Part shown: positions 14,930 to 21,449 of the stretch, piece after piece
Numbering within the stretch: the stretch's first letter is position 1
Layout of the letters: each line of letters begins with the position of its first letter
Assembly: GCA_025963425.1 (NCBI GenBank)
Contig: JAOPUQ010000082.1
Coordinates: forward strand, 1-29,819
Direction: 5' to 3'
Origin: Modestobacter sp.
Lineage (GTDB): Bacteria > Actinomycetota > Actinomycetes > Mycobacteriales > Geodermatophilaceae
DNA: 29,819 bases
The notes under the pieces: model-generated
What the model saw: only the letters and a program-made list of their open reading frames with translations
The model's database searches: none
What the model was told of the DNA's origin: nothing
Position numbers and translations under genes: made by a program

Positions 14930-16156
14930 ATGACCGATCTCGACGACCGGGCACTCGAGGCCCTGGCCGCGGACCTCGATGCCGCGCCGGACCCCCACCG
15001 GTGGAACAACAAGTACCCGGAGCTCGGCAATGGCCCGATCTCCACCGACCGCTTCATCGACCCGGCCTTCTACGAGCGGGAGCGGAAGGAGGTGTTCGCG
15101 AAGTCGTGGATCAACGTCGGTTCGGCGCACGACTTCACCGGCCCCAACTCGTTCTTCGTGCGGGACATCAAGATCCTCGGTGTCTCGCTCCTGGTCGTGA
15201 AGGACGCGGACGGCAAGGTGCAGGCCTTCCACAACGTCTGCTCCCACCGCGGCAACAAGCTCATCTGGGAGAACCGGGGCGCCTGCCCCAAGCTCTTCGC
15301 CTGCCGCTTCCACGGCTGGGGCTACGCCGCCGACGGTGCGCTGAAGGAGGTGCCGGACGGCGAGGTCTTCCACTTCGACAAGGAGGACTGGGGCCTGGTG
15401 CCGGTCCGCACCGAGAGCTGGAACGGCTTCGTGTTCGTCAACCTGGACGAGAACGGCACCGAGGGCCTCCTCGAGCACCTCGGTCCGCTGGCCGAGAGCC
15501 TGGCGGGCTTCCCGTTCGACAAGCTGACCCTGCAGTACCGGTACGACGTCAGCGAGCGGGCGAACTGGAAGGTCGCGCTGGACGCCCAGAACGAGATCTA
15601 CCACGTCCCGATGCTGGCCCCGCTGCACCGCTTCCTGGCCGGCGGCGCGTTCTCCAGCAACGACGAGGGCTACACCCGGCTGTACGACTTCGAGCGGCTG
15701 GGTCGCCACTCGGTCTACTTCTCCGACTCCGACGCTGACTTCCAGGAGACCCGGACCGGCACGATCAACGGCGGAGTCTCCCCGTCCTACAACGCGCCGA
15801 AGCTGCCGCTGAAGGTGCCCTTCGCCTTCCACGTGCTCTTCCCGAACATGGTCCTCGCCTTCTTCGGCAACTCGATGTTCACCTACAACATCTGGCCCGA
15901 GGCCGTGAACCAGACGACCTGGGAGATCCGGCTGCACTACCAAGAGCCGACCAACCTGGCCGAGCGCGTGATCAACGAGCAGGCCAAGTGCCGTTTCCGT
16001 GACCTCCTCTGCGAGGACGCCATCGGCCACGAGGCCCTGCAGATCGGCCTCGAGTCGCGTGCCCGCGACGCCTTCGTCCTGGGCGACCAGGAGATCCAGA
16101 TCCGCGCCTTCCACAAGAACCTGGACGAGTACATGGAGCGTGCCGACAATGCCTGA
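14930..16156 (+). CDS. Rieske non-heme iron oxygenase, alpha subunit
   Basis: A 408-residue aromatic-ring-hydroxylating-type oxygenase. The Rieske domain has C104-x-H106 and C125-x2-H128 (CSHRGNK and CRFHGWGY). The catalytic domain shows NWKVALDAQNE222-I-Y-H225, a second candidate histidine H233 and the carboxylate D363 in CEDAIGHEALQ. The residue bridging Rieske and iron sites is glutamate (E222) instead of the usual aspartate, as reported for carnitine oxygenase-type enzymes, and the two histidines are separated by seven residues rather than four or five. No conventional beta subunit gene follows; a 115-residue unknown protein stands in that position. AGAGGAGGA at 14917-14925 precedes ATG 14930. 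Probable role: O2-dependent hydroxylation or N-/O-dealkylation of the imported substrate. Confidence 0.92.
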   Translation: MTDLDDRALEALAADLDAAPDPHRWNNKYPELGNGPISTDRFIDPAFYERERKEVFAKSWINVGSAHDFTGPNSFFVRDIKILGVSLLVVKDADGKVQAFHNVCSHRGNKLIWENRGACPKLFACRFHGWGYAADGALKEVPDGEVFHFDKEDWGLVPVRTESWNGFVFVNLDENGTEGLLEHLGPLAESLAGFPFDKLTLQYRYDVSERANWKVALDAQNEIYHVPMLAPLHRFLAGGAFSSNDEGYTRLYDFERLGRHSVYFSDSDADFQETRTGTINGGVSPSYNAPKLPLKVPFAFHVLFPNMVLAFFGNSMFTYNIWPEAVNQTTWEIRLHYQEPTNLAERVINEQAKCRFRDLLCEDAIGHEALQIGLESRARDAFVLGDQEIQIRAFHKNLDEYMERADNA

Positions 16157-16496
16157 GACCAGCACCGTCGCCCTGCCCGCCGGCTTCGAGGACCTCGCCC
16201 GTTTCACGCCCTGGGCCCTGCGCACGGAGGCCGAGCGGATCGAGGCCCGGCTCAGCACCCCGTACCAGGAGTCGATGGAGTTCTACCGCGGCATGGTCGG
16301 GGAGATGGAGCGGATCATGAGCTACCTCCTGACCGTCCCGGTCGGCGCCGCCACCGCTGAGGACGAGACGCTCATGTACATGACGTTCAGCCTCTGCGAG
16401 GTCGCCAACGCCGTCGAGATCTACGGGGAGAGCGAGATCCCGGACGGCGCGAACCTGCGCCTGTTCACCTCCGTGCTCGAGAAGCCCGGTGCCTGA
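16149..16496 (+). CDS. Unrecognised 115-residue helical protein in Rieske operon
   Basis: I do not recognise a family. The protein is acidic and predicted mostly helical, with an amphipathic stretch from about residue 22 to 62 (ERIEARLSTPYQESMEFYRG and GEMERIMSYLL) and a second helix at about 73-92 (EDETLMYMTFSLCEVANAVEIYG). It has one cysteine and no signal peptide or membrane segment. Its start overlaps the oxygenase stop by 8 bp and its stop overlaps the SDR start by 8 bp, so it is tightly coupled to both. It sits where an oxygenase beta subunit would be encoded, but it is shorter than the NTF2-like beta subunits (about 160-190 residues) and lacks their pattern. A small accessory subunit or chaperone of the oxygenase is a reasonable guess only. 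Confidence 0.8.
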   Translation: MPETSTVALPAGFEDLARFTPWALRTEAERIEARLSTPYQESMEFYRGMVGEMERIMSYLLTVPVGAATAEDETLMYMTFSLCEVANAVEIYGESEIPDGANLRLFTSVLEKPGA

Positions 16497-17256
16497 GCAG
16501 CGGGTCGCGTTCGTCACGGGCGGCGGATCGGGCATCGGCCGGGCCAGCGCGGTCGCGCTGGCCGGGCAGGGCCTGGCCGTCGTGGTCACGGATGCGAACG
16601 CCGACGCGGCCAAGGCGACCCTCGACCTGGTGACCGCCGCCGGCGGTACGGGCGAAGCCGTGGCGGTCGACGTCACCAGCGAGACCGAGGTCACCGAGGC
16701 GGTGCAGTTGGCGGTGCGGCTCTTCGGCCGGCTCGACGCCGCGGTGAACAGTGCCGGGATCCAGGGTGACCTCGCCCCGGCCGTGGACTGCTCGCTCGCC
16801 AACTGGGACCGGACGATCGCGGTGAACCTGACCGGGACCTTCCTGTCCCTGCGTGCCGAGATCGCCGCGATGCTGCCCGGCGGTGGTGGATCGATCGTCA
16901 ACCTGTCCTCGAACTTCGGGCTGGTCGGCAAGAAGCGGATCCCGGCCTACAACGCGAGCAAGCACGGCGTCATCGGGCTGACCAAGTCCGCGGCGATGGA
17001 CTATGCCGAGGCCGGCATCCGGGTGAACGCGGTCTGTCCCGGGCCGACCCGGACCCCGATGCTCGACGTGATCGCCCAGGACGCCGGCGGCCAGGGTGAC
17101 GCCATGCTCCGCGAGGTCGAGGAGAGCGTCCCGATGGGCCGGATGGGCACCGCCGAGGAGGTGGCCGCGGCCATCGCCTGGCTCTGCTCGGACGCCGCCG
17201 CCTTCGTGACCGGGACCGCCCTGCCGGTCGACGGCGGGTTCGTCGTCGGTCGCTGA
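16489..17256 (+). CDS. Short-chain dehydrogenase/reductase
   Basis: A 255-residue classical SDR. The cofactor motif TGGGSGIG is at residues 10-17, NSAG at 87-90, and the catalytic set S141, Y154 and K158 (YNASK) is complete; the C-terminal VTGTALPVDGGFVVG is also typical. D35 after the second strand favours NAD over NADP. It probably oxidises the alcohol or cis-diol made by the oxygenase to a ketone or rearomatised product. The GTG start overlaps the stop of the 115-residue protein by 8 bp (GTGCCTGA). A 105-bp gap with a hairpin follows before the reductase gene. Confidence 0.93.
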   Translation: MPEQRVAFVTGGGSGIGRASAVALAGQGLAVVVTDANADAAKATLDLVTAAGGTGEAVAVDVTSETEVTEAVQLAVRLFGRLDAAVNSAGIQGDLAPAVDCSLANWDRTIAVNLTGTFLSLRAEIAAMLPGGGGSIVNLSSNFGLVGKKRIPAYNASKHGVIGLTKSAAMDYAEAGIRVNAVCPGPTRTPMLDVIAQDAGGQGDAMLREVEESVPMGRMGTAEEVAAAIAWLCSDAAAFVTGTALPVDGGFVVGR

Positions 17257-17262
17257 TCGACC

Positions 17263-17307
17263 CCGCTGCCGGGTGGCGACCCGCTGCCTGCCGCCACCCG
17301 GCAGCGG
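17263..17307 (+). terminator. 16-bp hairpin between SDR and reductase genes
   Basis: Arms 17263-17278 and 17292-17307 are exact inverted repeats (CCGCTGCCGGGTGGCG) with a 13-base loop. It begins 7 bp after the SDR stop. No T-tract follows. Partial terminator or RNA-processing element are both possible. Confidence 0.6.
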
Positions 17308-17361
17308 ACCCAGCCCCGCCTGCACAGGCACACGTACACGCACCCACGTGAGGAACCACCC

Positions 17362-18327
17362 ATGCGCTCGGACACCGCTCCCGACCCGACCGGAACCGAC
17401 GACCTGCAGCTGGTCGTCCGGCAGCTCTCCCGGTGCGCCGACGGCGTCGTCTCGCTCGTGCTCGCCGACCCCTCCGGTCGGGACCTGCCCGCCTGGGAGC
17501 CCGGTGCGCACGTCGACGTCTGCATGCCGGGTGTGACGCGCCAGTACTCCCTCTGCGGCGACCCGGCGGAGCGCGGCAGCTACCGGCTCGGCGTCCTGCT
17601 GGAGCCGAAGAGCCGCGGCGGCTCGCGGTTCATCCACGAGCAGCTGTGCGCGGAGCAGACGCTCACCGTGCACCCGCCGCGCAACCACTTCGCCCTCGTC
17701 GACGCGGAGGAGTACCTCTTCGTCGCCGGCGGTATCGGGATCACCCCGCTGCTGCCGATGATCGCCTCGGCCGAGCGCCGGAACCGGCCGTGGCGGCTGG
17801 TCTACGGCGGGCGCCAGCGCTCCTCGATGGCCTTCGTCGACGAGCTGGCCGCCTACGGGGACCGGGTCGTCATCCGCCCGCAGGATGAGTACGGCCTGCT
17901 GCCGCTCGACGAGATCCTCGCCGTGACCTCGACCACGCACGTCTACTGCTGCGGGCCCGAGCCCCTGGTGGCCGCGGTGGAGGAGCGCTGGGCGGGGCCG
18001 GCGGGCACGCTGCACGTGGAGCGTTTCGCCGCGCGGGCACTGCCCGAGGCGGGTGAGCAGGAAGCCTTCGAGGTGCACTGCCGGGACTCCGACGTCACCG
18101 TGACCGTCCAGGCGGGCCAGAGCATGCTCGACGCCCTGCTCGACGCCGGTGTCGACATGAACTTCGACTGCCGTGAGGGCACCTGCGGCTCGTGCGAGCT
18201 GGAGGTCCTCGAGGGCCAGCCGCTGCACCTGGACTCGATCCTGGCCCCCGGGGAGCGGGAGGCGGCTGAGATCGTCTTCCCGTGCGTCTCCCGGGCCCGC
18301 AGCCAGCGGCTGGTGGTCGACGCCTGA
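17362..18327 (+). CDS. Phthalate dioxygenase reductase-type flavin/[2Fe-2S] reductase
   Basis: A 321-residue electron-transfer protein with domain order flavin, NAD, ferredoxin. R60-Q-Y-S63 is the flavin-binding RxYS motif, GGIGITP (123-129) and CCGPEPL (196-202) belong to the NAD(P)H domain, and the C-terminal plant-type cluster is C270-x4-C275-x2-C278-x29-C308. This is the phthalate dioxygenase reductase/vanillate demethylase reductase type, normally FMN-containing and able to reduce an oxygenase directly. Here the operon also encodes a Rieske ferredoxin, so the electron path may be reductase to ferredoxin to oxygenase. A GTGAGGA box lies about 7 bp before ATG 17362. It is cytosolic. Confidence 0.93.
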   Translation: MRSDTAPDPTGTDDLQLVVRQLSRCADGVVSLVLADPSGRDLPAWEPGAHVDVCMPGVTRQYSLCGDPAERGSYRLGVLLEPKSRGGSRFIHEQLCAEQTLTVHPPRNHFALVDAEEYLFVAGGIGITPLLPMIASAERRNRPWRLVYGGRQRSSMAFVDELAAYGDRVVIRPQDEYGLLPLDEILAVTSTTHVYCCGPEPLVAAVEERWAGPAGTLHVERFAARALPEAGEQEAFEVHCRDSDVTVTVQAGQSMLDALLDAGVDMNFDCREGTCGSCELEVLEGQPLHLDSILAPGEREAAEIVFPCVSRARSQRLVVDA

Positions 18328-18425
18328 GGAGCCGCGCCCGCCGGGGCGCCGCTCGCACCATGAGCTCGGCCGTGGACCCGACGTCCGCGACCGGTACACC
18401 CTGCCCAGCAGGTGGAACACCCACG

Positions 18426-18446
18426 GGCGCGGCCATCGGCCGCGCC
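18426..18446 (+). terminator. 9-bp hairpin upstream of the Dabb gene
   Basis: GGCGCGGCC (18426-18434) and GGCCGCGCC (18438-18446) pair perfectly around a 3-base loop. It stands 8 bp before the GAGGAG ribosome site of the next gene, so a role in translation control or mRNA protection is as likely as termination. Confidence 0.45.
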
Positions 18447-18466
18447 GCTACAACGAGGAGACCGAC

Positions 18467-18766
18467 ATGATCCGCCACGTTTTCGCCTGGCGCGTTGCCG
18501 AGGGCCACGACGCCGACAAGGTCGTCGCGATCCTGAACACGCTCCCGGAGGCGCTCCCCGTCATCAAGGGATGGTCGATCGGTCAGCACCAGGGCGACCC
18601 GGGCGACAACGGCGCTCCGTGGGACGGCGCCCTCATCACCGACTTCGACACGTGGGAGGGGCTGGCGCAGTACTCCGTCGACCCGTTCCACCTCGACGTC
18701 GTCGAGCAGCTCATGCCGATGTTCGCCGACCGCGCGGTCGTGGACTACGAGATCGAGAACGCCTGA
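18467..18766 (+). CDS. Dabb (stress-responsive A/B barrel) family protein
   Basis: A 99-residue protein of the dimeric alpha/beta barrel superfamily, Dabb type. It begins with the typical strand MIRHVFAWRV and ends with the paired strands ITDFDTWEGLAQYSVDPFHLDVVEQLMP and AVVDYEIE, where the YxxxPxH-like segment (QYSVDPFH) is characteristic. Members in catabolic or biosynthetic operons act as small cyclases, isomerases or tautomerases; here a role in handling an unstable ring-oxidation product can be suggested but not shown. GAGGAG at 18455-18460 lies 6 bp before ATG 18467. The next gene starts one base after the stop. Confidence 0.88.
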   Translation: MIRHVFAWRVAEGHDADKVVAILNTLPEALPVIKGWSIGQHQGDPGDNGAPWDGALITDFDTWEGLAQYSVDPFHLDVVEQLMPMFADRAVVDYEIENA

Positions 18767-18767
18767 C

Positions 18768-19694
18768 ATGGGCGACCGCGCCGACATCAAGGTCGGTACG
18801 AGCCCGCAGGGCCCCGATGACCAGCTCGGGGCCCTCAACAAGATGACCGCCGCCTCCTCGGCCGCAGTGCTCGCGCGGGCCGACGGCTCGAAGGTCTACG
18901 ACCTGAGCATCGACTACTTCGTGGGCATGCCGAGTTTCCAGGCCGCGGGAGACCCCAGCTACCAGATCTACATGTCGCACACGCCGCAGGGCACCGTCGT
19001 GGACAACCTGAACGGCGTCGGCAGCGAGATCAACCGGAACGTCTGCTACTCCGGCGATGTCATCTTCATGTACACCCACACGGGTACGCACATCGACTCC
19101 CTGAACCACTTCGGGGTGGACGGCAAGATCTACAACGGGTTCACCGCCGACGAGCACCTGGGCAGCCGGCACTGGATGCGCGGAGGCGCCGAGACGATCC
19201 CGCCGCTGGTCACCCGCGGTGTGCTGATCGACATCGCGGACCTCAAGGGCGTGGAATGCCTGCCCCCGTCCTACGCGATCACCGTCGAGGACTGCCAGGC
19301 GGCGCTCGAGAAGGCCGGCCTGACCCTCCAGGAGGGGGACGTCCCCTTCATCCGGACCGGCCGGATGGCCTACTGGCCCGACGGCTCCAAGGTGCTGGGC
19401 AACCCGCCCGGACTGGGGCTGGAAGCAGCCCGCTGGCTCACCGGGCAGGGCATCGTCGCGGTGGCGGCCGACCAGGAGTGCGTCGAGGTCGGCCCGTCCC
19501 AGCACGAGGACAACTGGCTGCCCGGGCACTGTCACTTCCTGGCCGAGTCCGGCGTCCCGATGATCGAGCTGGTGAACCTGGAAGAGCTGGCTCGCGACGG
19601 CGTCCACGAGTTCTGCCTGATCGCCGCCCCCATCCGGCTCCGGGGGGCCACGGGTGCGCCGCTGCGCCCCCTGGCCATGGCACTGCGGAACTGA
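18768..19694 (+). CDS. Cyclase-family metal-dependent hydrolase (kynurenine formamidase/isatin hydrolase fold)
   Basis: A 308-residue protein of the cyclase family (PF04199 type). The metal motif H104-T-G-T-H108-x-D110-SLN-H114 matches HxGTHxDxxxH of kynurenine formamidase and isatin hydrolase, and a second histidine cluster lies at H254/H256 in PGHCHFLAESG. These enzymes use Mn or Zn to hydrolyse amides or cyclic imides/lactams, including ring opening of isatin. The protein is about 90 residues longer than bacterial kynurenine formamidase, closer to the larger group of cyclase-family proteins. No tryptophan 2,3-dioxygenase or kynureninase is nearby, so kynurenine degradation is unlikely; ring opening of the pathway's heterocycle is the favoured role. 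It follows the Dabb gene by one base and ends before a 20-bp hairpin. Confidence 0.88.
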   Translation: MGDRADIKVGTSPQGPDDQLGALNKMTAASSAAVLARADGSKVYDLSIDYFVGMPSFQAAGDPSYQIYMSHTPQGTVVDNLNGVGSEINRNVCYSGDVIFMYTHTGTHIDSLNHFGVDGKIYNGFTADEHLGSRHWMRGGAETIPPLVTRGVLIDIADLKGVECLPPSYAITVEDCQAALEKAGLTLQEGDVPFIRTGRMAYWPDGSKVLGNPPGLGLEAARWLTGQGIVAVAADQECVEVGPSQHEDNWLPGHCHFLAESGVPMIELVNLEELARDGVHEFCLIAAPIRLRGATGAPLRPLAMALRN

Positions 19695-19706
19695 TCGAAC
19701 CAGCGC

Positions 19707-19749
19707 GGGTGCCGTCCTGCCCTCCCGGCGGGAGGGCAGGACGGCACCC
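19707..19749 (+). terminator. Perfect 20-bp hairpin after the cyclase gene
   Basis: The arms 19707-19726 and 19730-19749 (GGGTGCCGTCCTGCCCTCCC and its complement) pair without mismatch around a 3-base loop. This is the strongest hairpin in the window. It lacks a T-tract and is followed 14 bp later by the ribosome site of the nitrilase-like gene, so it may end most transcripts or insulate the upstream message from decay. Confidence 0.7.
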
Positions 19750-19780
19750 GCCGCTGCCGGCACAGGAGAAGGGACCAGTC

Positions 19781-20692
19781 ATGAGCGTGGGCCAGACCGC
19801 AACGGAGAGCTCCCGCAGCGCGCCATGCGGGGACTCCAGCTACCGGATCCGCGTGAACGTCGTCCAGGTGGCCTACGGCGACAGCGAGCCGGTGGCCGAC
19901 CGGGTCGAGCGGGTCGCGGCGCTGGTGCGCGGCATGACCGACGCCGACCTGATCGTGCTTCCGGAGCTCTGGGCGCACGGCGGCTTCGCCGCCGACCGCT
20001 GGACCGAGCGTGCCGAGGGGCTCGAGGGCCCCGTGGTGCGGGCCATGTCCGCCGCTGCGCGGGAGGCCGGGGCGGTGCTCCACGCCGGCTCGATCATCGA
20101 GCGCAAGGCGCCCGGCGCCATGTCGGAGCCGGGCTCGCGGGGACTGTGGAACACCTCGCTGGTGTTCGGCCCCGACGGCGGACTCCGCGCCACGTACCGG
20201 AAGATCCACCGGTTCGGCTTCGGGGACGGTGAACCGCGCCTGCTGGACGCGGGTACGGACATCGTCACCACGCCGCTGACCGCCGCCGACGGGCGGGATC
20301 TCGCCACGCTCGGTCTGGCCACCTGCTACGACCTGCGCTTTCCCGAGATGTTCCGCGCCCTGCTCGACGCCGGCAGCGACGTCGTCGTCGTCCCCGCCGC
20401 CTGGCCGGCGCCGCGGGTCGAACACTGGGAGCTGCTCGGGCGTGCCCGCGCGCTGGAGAACCAGGCGTTCCTCATCCAGTGCAACACCGCGGGACAGCAC
20501 AGCGGCATGACCATGGGCGGGCGCAGCCAGATCGTCTCGCCCAACGGCGTGGTGCTGGCCCAGGCCGGTACCGGGCAGGAGGTGTTGACCGCGCAGATCG
20601 ACCTGCGGGAGGTCGACCACCACCGCCGGTCCTTCCCGGTCCTCGGCGACCGCCGCCTCGGGGCGCCGGTCGTGGACGACGTGCCGGCATGA
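19781..20692 (+). CDS. Carbon-nitrogen hydrolase (nitrilase superfamily)
   Basis: A 303-residue nitrilase-fold enzyme with the complete catalytic set: E62 (VLPELW), K141 (YRKIHRF) and C182 (ATCYDLRFPE). The last motif and the KIHRF stretch place it with amidases/omega-amidase-like and N-carbamoyl hydrolase branches rather than true nitrilases. It probably releases ammonia or CO2 plus ammonia from a linear amide or carbamoyl intermediate. Residues 1-20 are an extra, low-complexity N-terminus; the ATG 19781 start is supported by AGGAGAAGGG 7 bp upstream. Its stop overlaps the DsbA-like gene by ATGA, so this hydrolase and the next protein are coupled. Confidence 0.92.
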   Translation: MSVGQTATESSRSAPCGDSSYRIRVNVVQVAYGDSEPVADRVERVAALVRGMTDADLIVLPELWAHGGFAADRWTERAEGLEGPVVRAMSAAAREAGAVLHAGSIIERKAPGAMSEPGSRGLWNTSLVFGPDGGLRATYRKIHRFGFGDGEPRLLDAGTDIVTTPLTAADGRDLATLGLATCYDLRFPEMFRALLDAGSDVVVVPAAWPAPRVEHWELLGRARALENQAFLIQCNTAGQHSGMTMGGRSQIVSPNGVVLAQAGTGQEVLTAQIDLREVDHHRRSFPVLGDRRLGAPVVDDVPA

Positions 20693-21399
20693 CCTCTCCC
20701 GAATTCCCGGTGGCGCCCGACCTGCTGCAGAACGCCTCGCCGGGGACGGTGACCGTGTGGTCCGACATCGGCTGCCCGTGGGCCTCGCTGGCCCTGCACA
20801 CCCTGCACGACCGCGCGGCCGGGCGCGGGCAGGAGCTGCTGTTCGATCACCGGGCCTTTCCGCTCGAGCTGTTCAACCGCCGTGGCACCCCCAAGCTCAT
20901 CGTCGACGGGGAGGTCGTCGCGATCGCCGGGCTCCGTCCCGAGCTGGGCTGGCGGCCGTGGACCGAGCCGGACTCGACGTACCCGGTCACCACGCTGCCT
21001 CCCATGGAGGCGGTTCAGGCAGCGAAGGACCCGGTCGTCGGTGGCCTGATCGGCAGCGATGAACTGGACGGCGCCCTGCGCCGGGCCTTCTACGCGGAAG
21101 GACGCTGCATCAGCGTGCACAGCGTCATCCTCGACGTGGCGGAGGGTTGCAGCCACGTCGATGCCGCCGCGTTGGCTGACGCCCTCGCCCGGGGAGCGGG
21201 GCGGCGAGAGGTCTACGACCAATGGGCGGTCGCCCGCGGCCGGGAGGTGCAGGGGAGTCCGCATCTCTTCGCCGCCGGAGGCACCGCACTGCACAACCCC
21301 GGCGTGGTCTATCACTGGACGGAGCCCCCGCCCCTGGGCTTCCCGCGGCTGGACGAGTACGACCATCAGTGGGCCGACCACCTGCTGGATCACCTGTAG
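20689..21399 (+). CDS. DsbA/FrnE-like thioredoxin-fold protein with CPWA site
   Basis: A 236-residue protein of the DsbA-like thioredoxin superfamily (FrnE/2-hydroxychromene isomerase branch). The N-terminal strand and active site read TVWSDIGC29-P-W-A; the second cysteine of a CxxC pair is replaced by alanine, so disulfide exchange in the usual form is unlikely. The helical insert domain and a late GSPHLFAAGG stretch in the cis-proline position follow. In catabolic operons relatives act as thiol-dependent isomerases. It lacks a signal peptide, so it is cytosolic. The start overlaps the stop of the C-N hydrolase gene by 4 bp. Confidence 0.82.
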   Translation: MTSPEFPVAPDLLQNASPGTVTVWSDIGCPWASLALHTLHDRAAGRGQELLFDHRAFPLELFNRRGTPKLIVDGEVVAIAGLRPELGWRPWTEPDSTYPVTTLPPMEAVQAAKDPVVGGLIGSDELDGALRRAFYAEGRCISVHSVILDVAEGCSHVDAAALADALARGAGRREVYDQWAVARGREVQGSPHLFAAGGTALHNPGVVYHWTEPPPLGFPRLDEYDHQWADHLLDHL

Positions 21400-21449
21400 G
21401 CGCGGGCGCCGGCCTGCCACCGCCGGGCGTGGCGTGGCAGGGTGCGAGC

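Noticed and set aside
14717..16258. 513-residue minus-strand frame opposite the Rieske oxygenase
   Set aside because: Low-complexity V/L/E/H-rich shadow; no family features.
16149..16496. Calling the 115-residue protein the oxygenase beta subunit
   Set aside because: Too short and without the NTF2-like strand pattern; only the position fits.
18768..19694. Naming the cyclase-family enzyme kynurenine formamidase (kynB) or isatin hydrolase
   Set aside because: The motif fits both, but no tryptophan or indole pathway gene is nearby and the length differs from KynB, so only the family is claimed.
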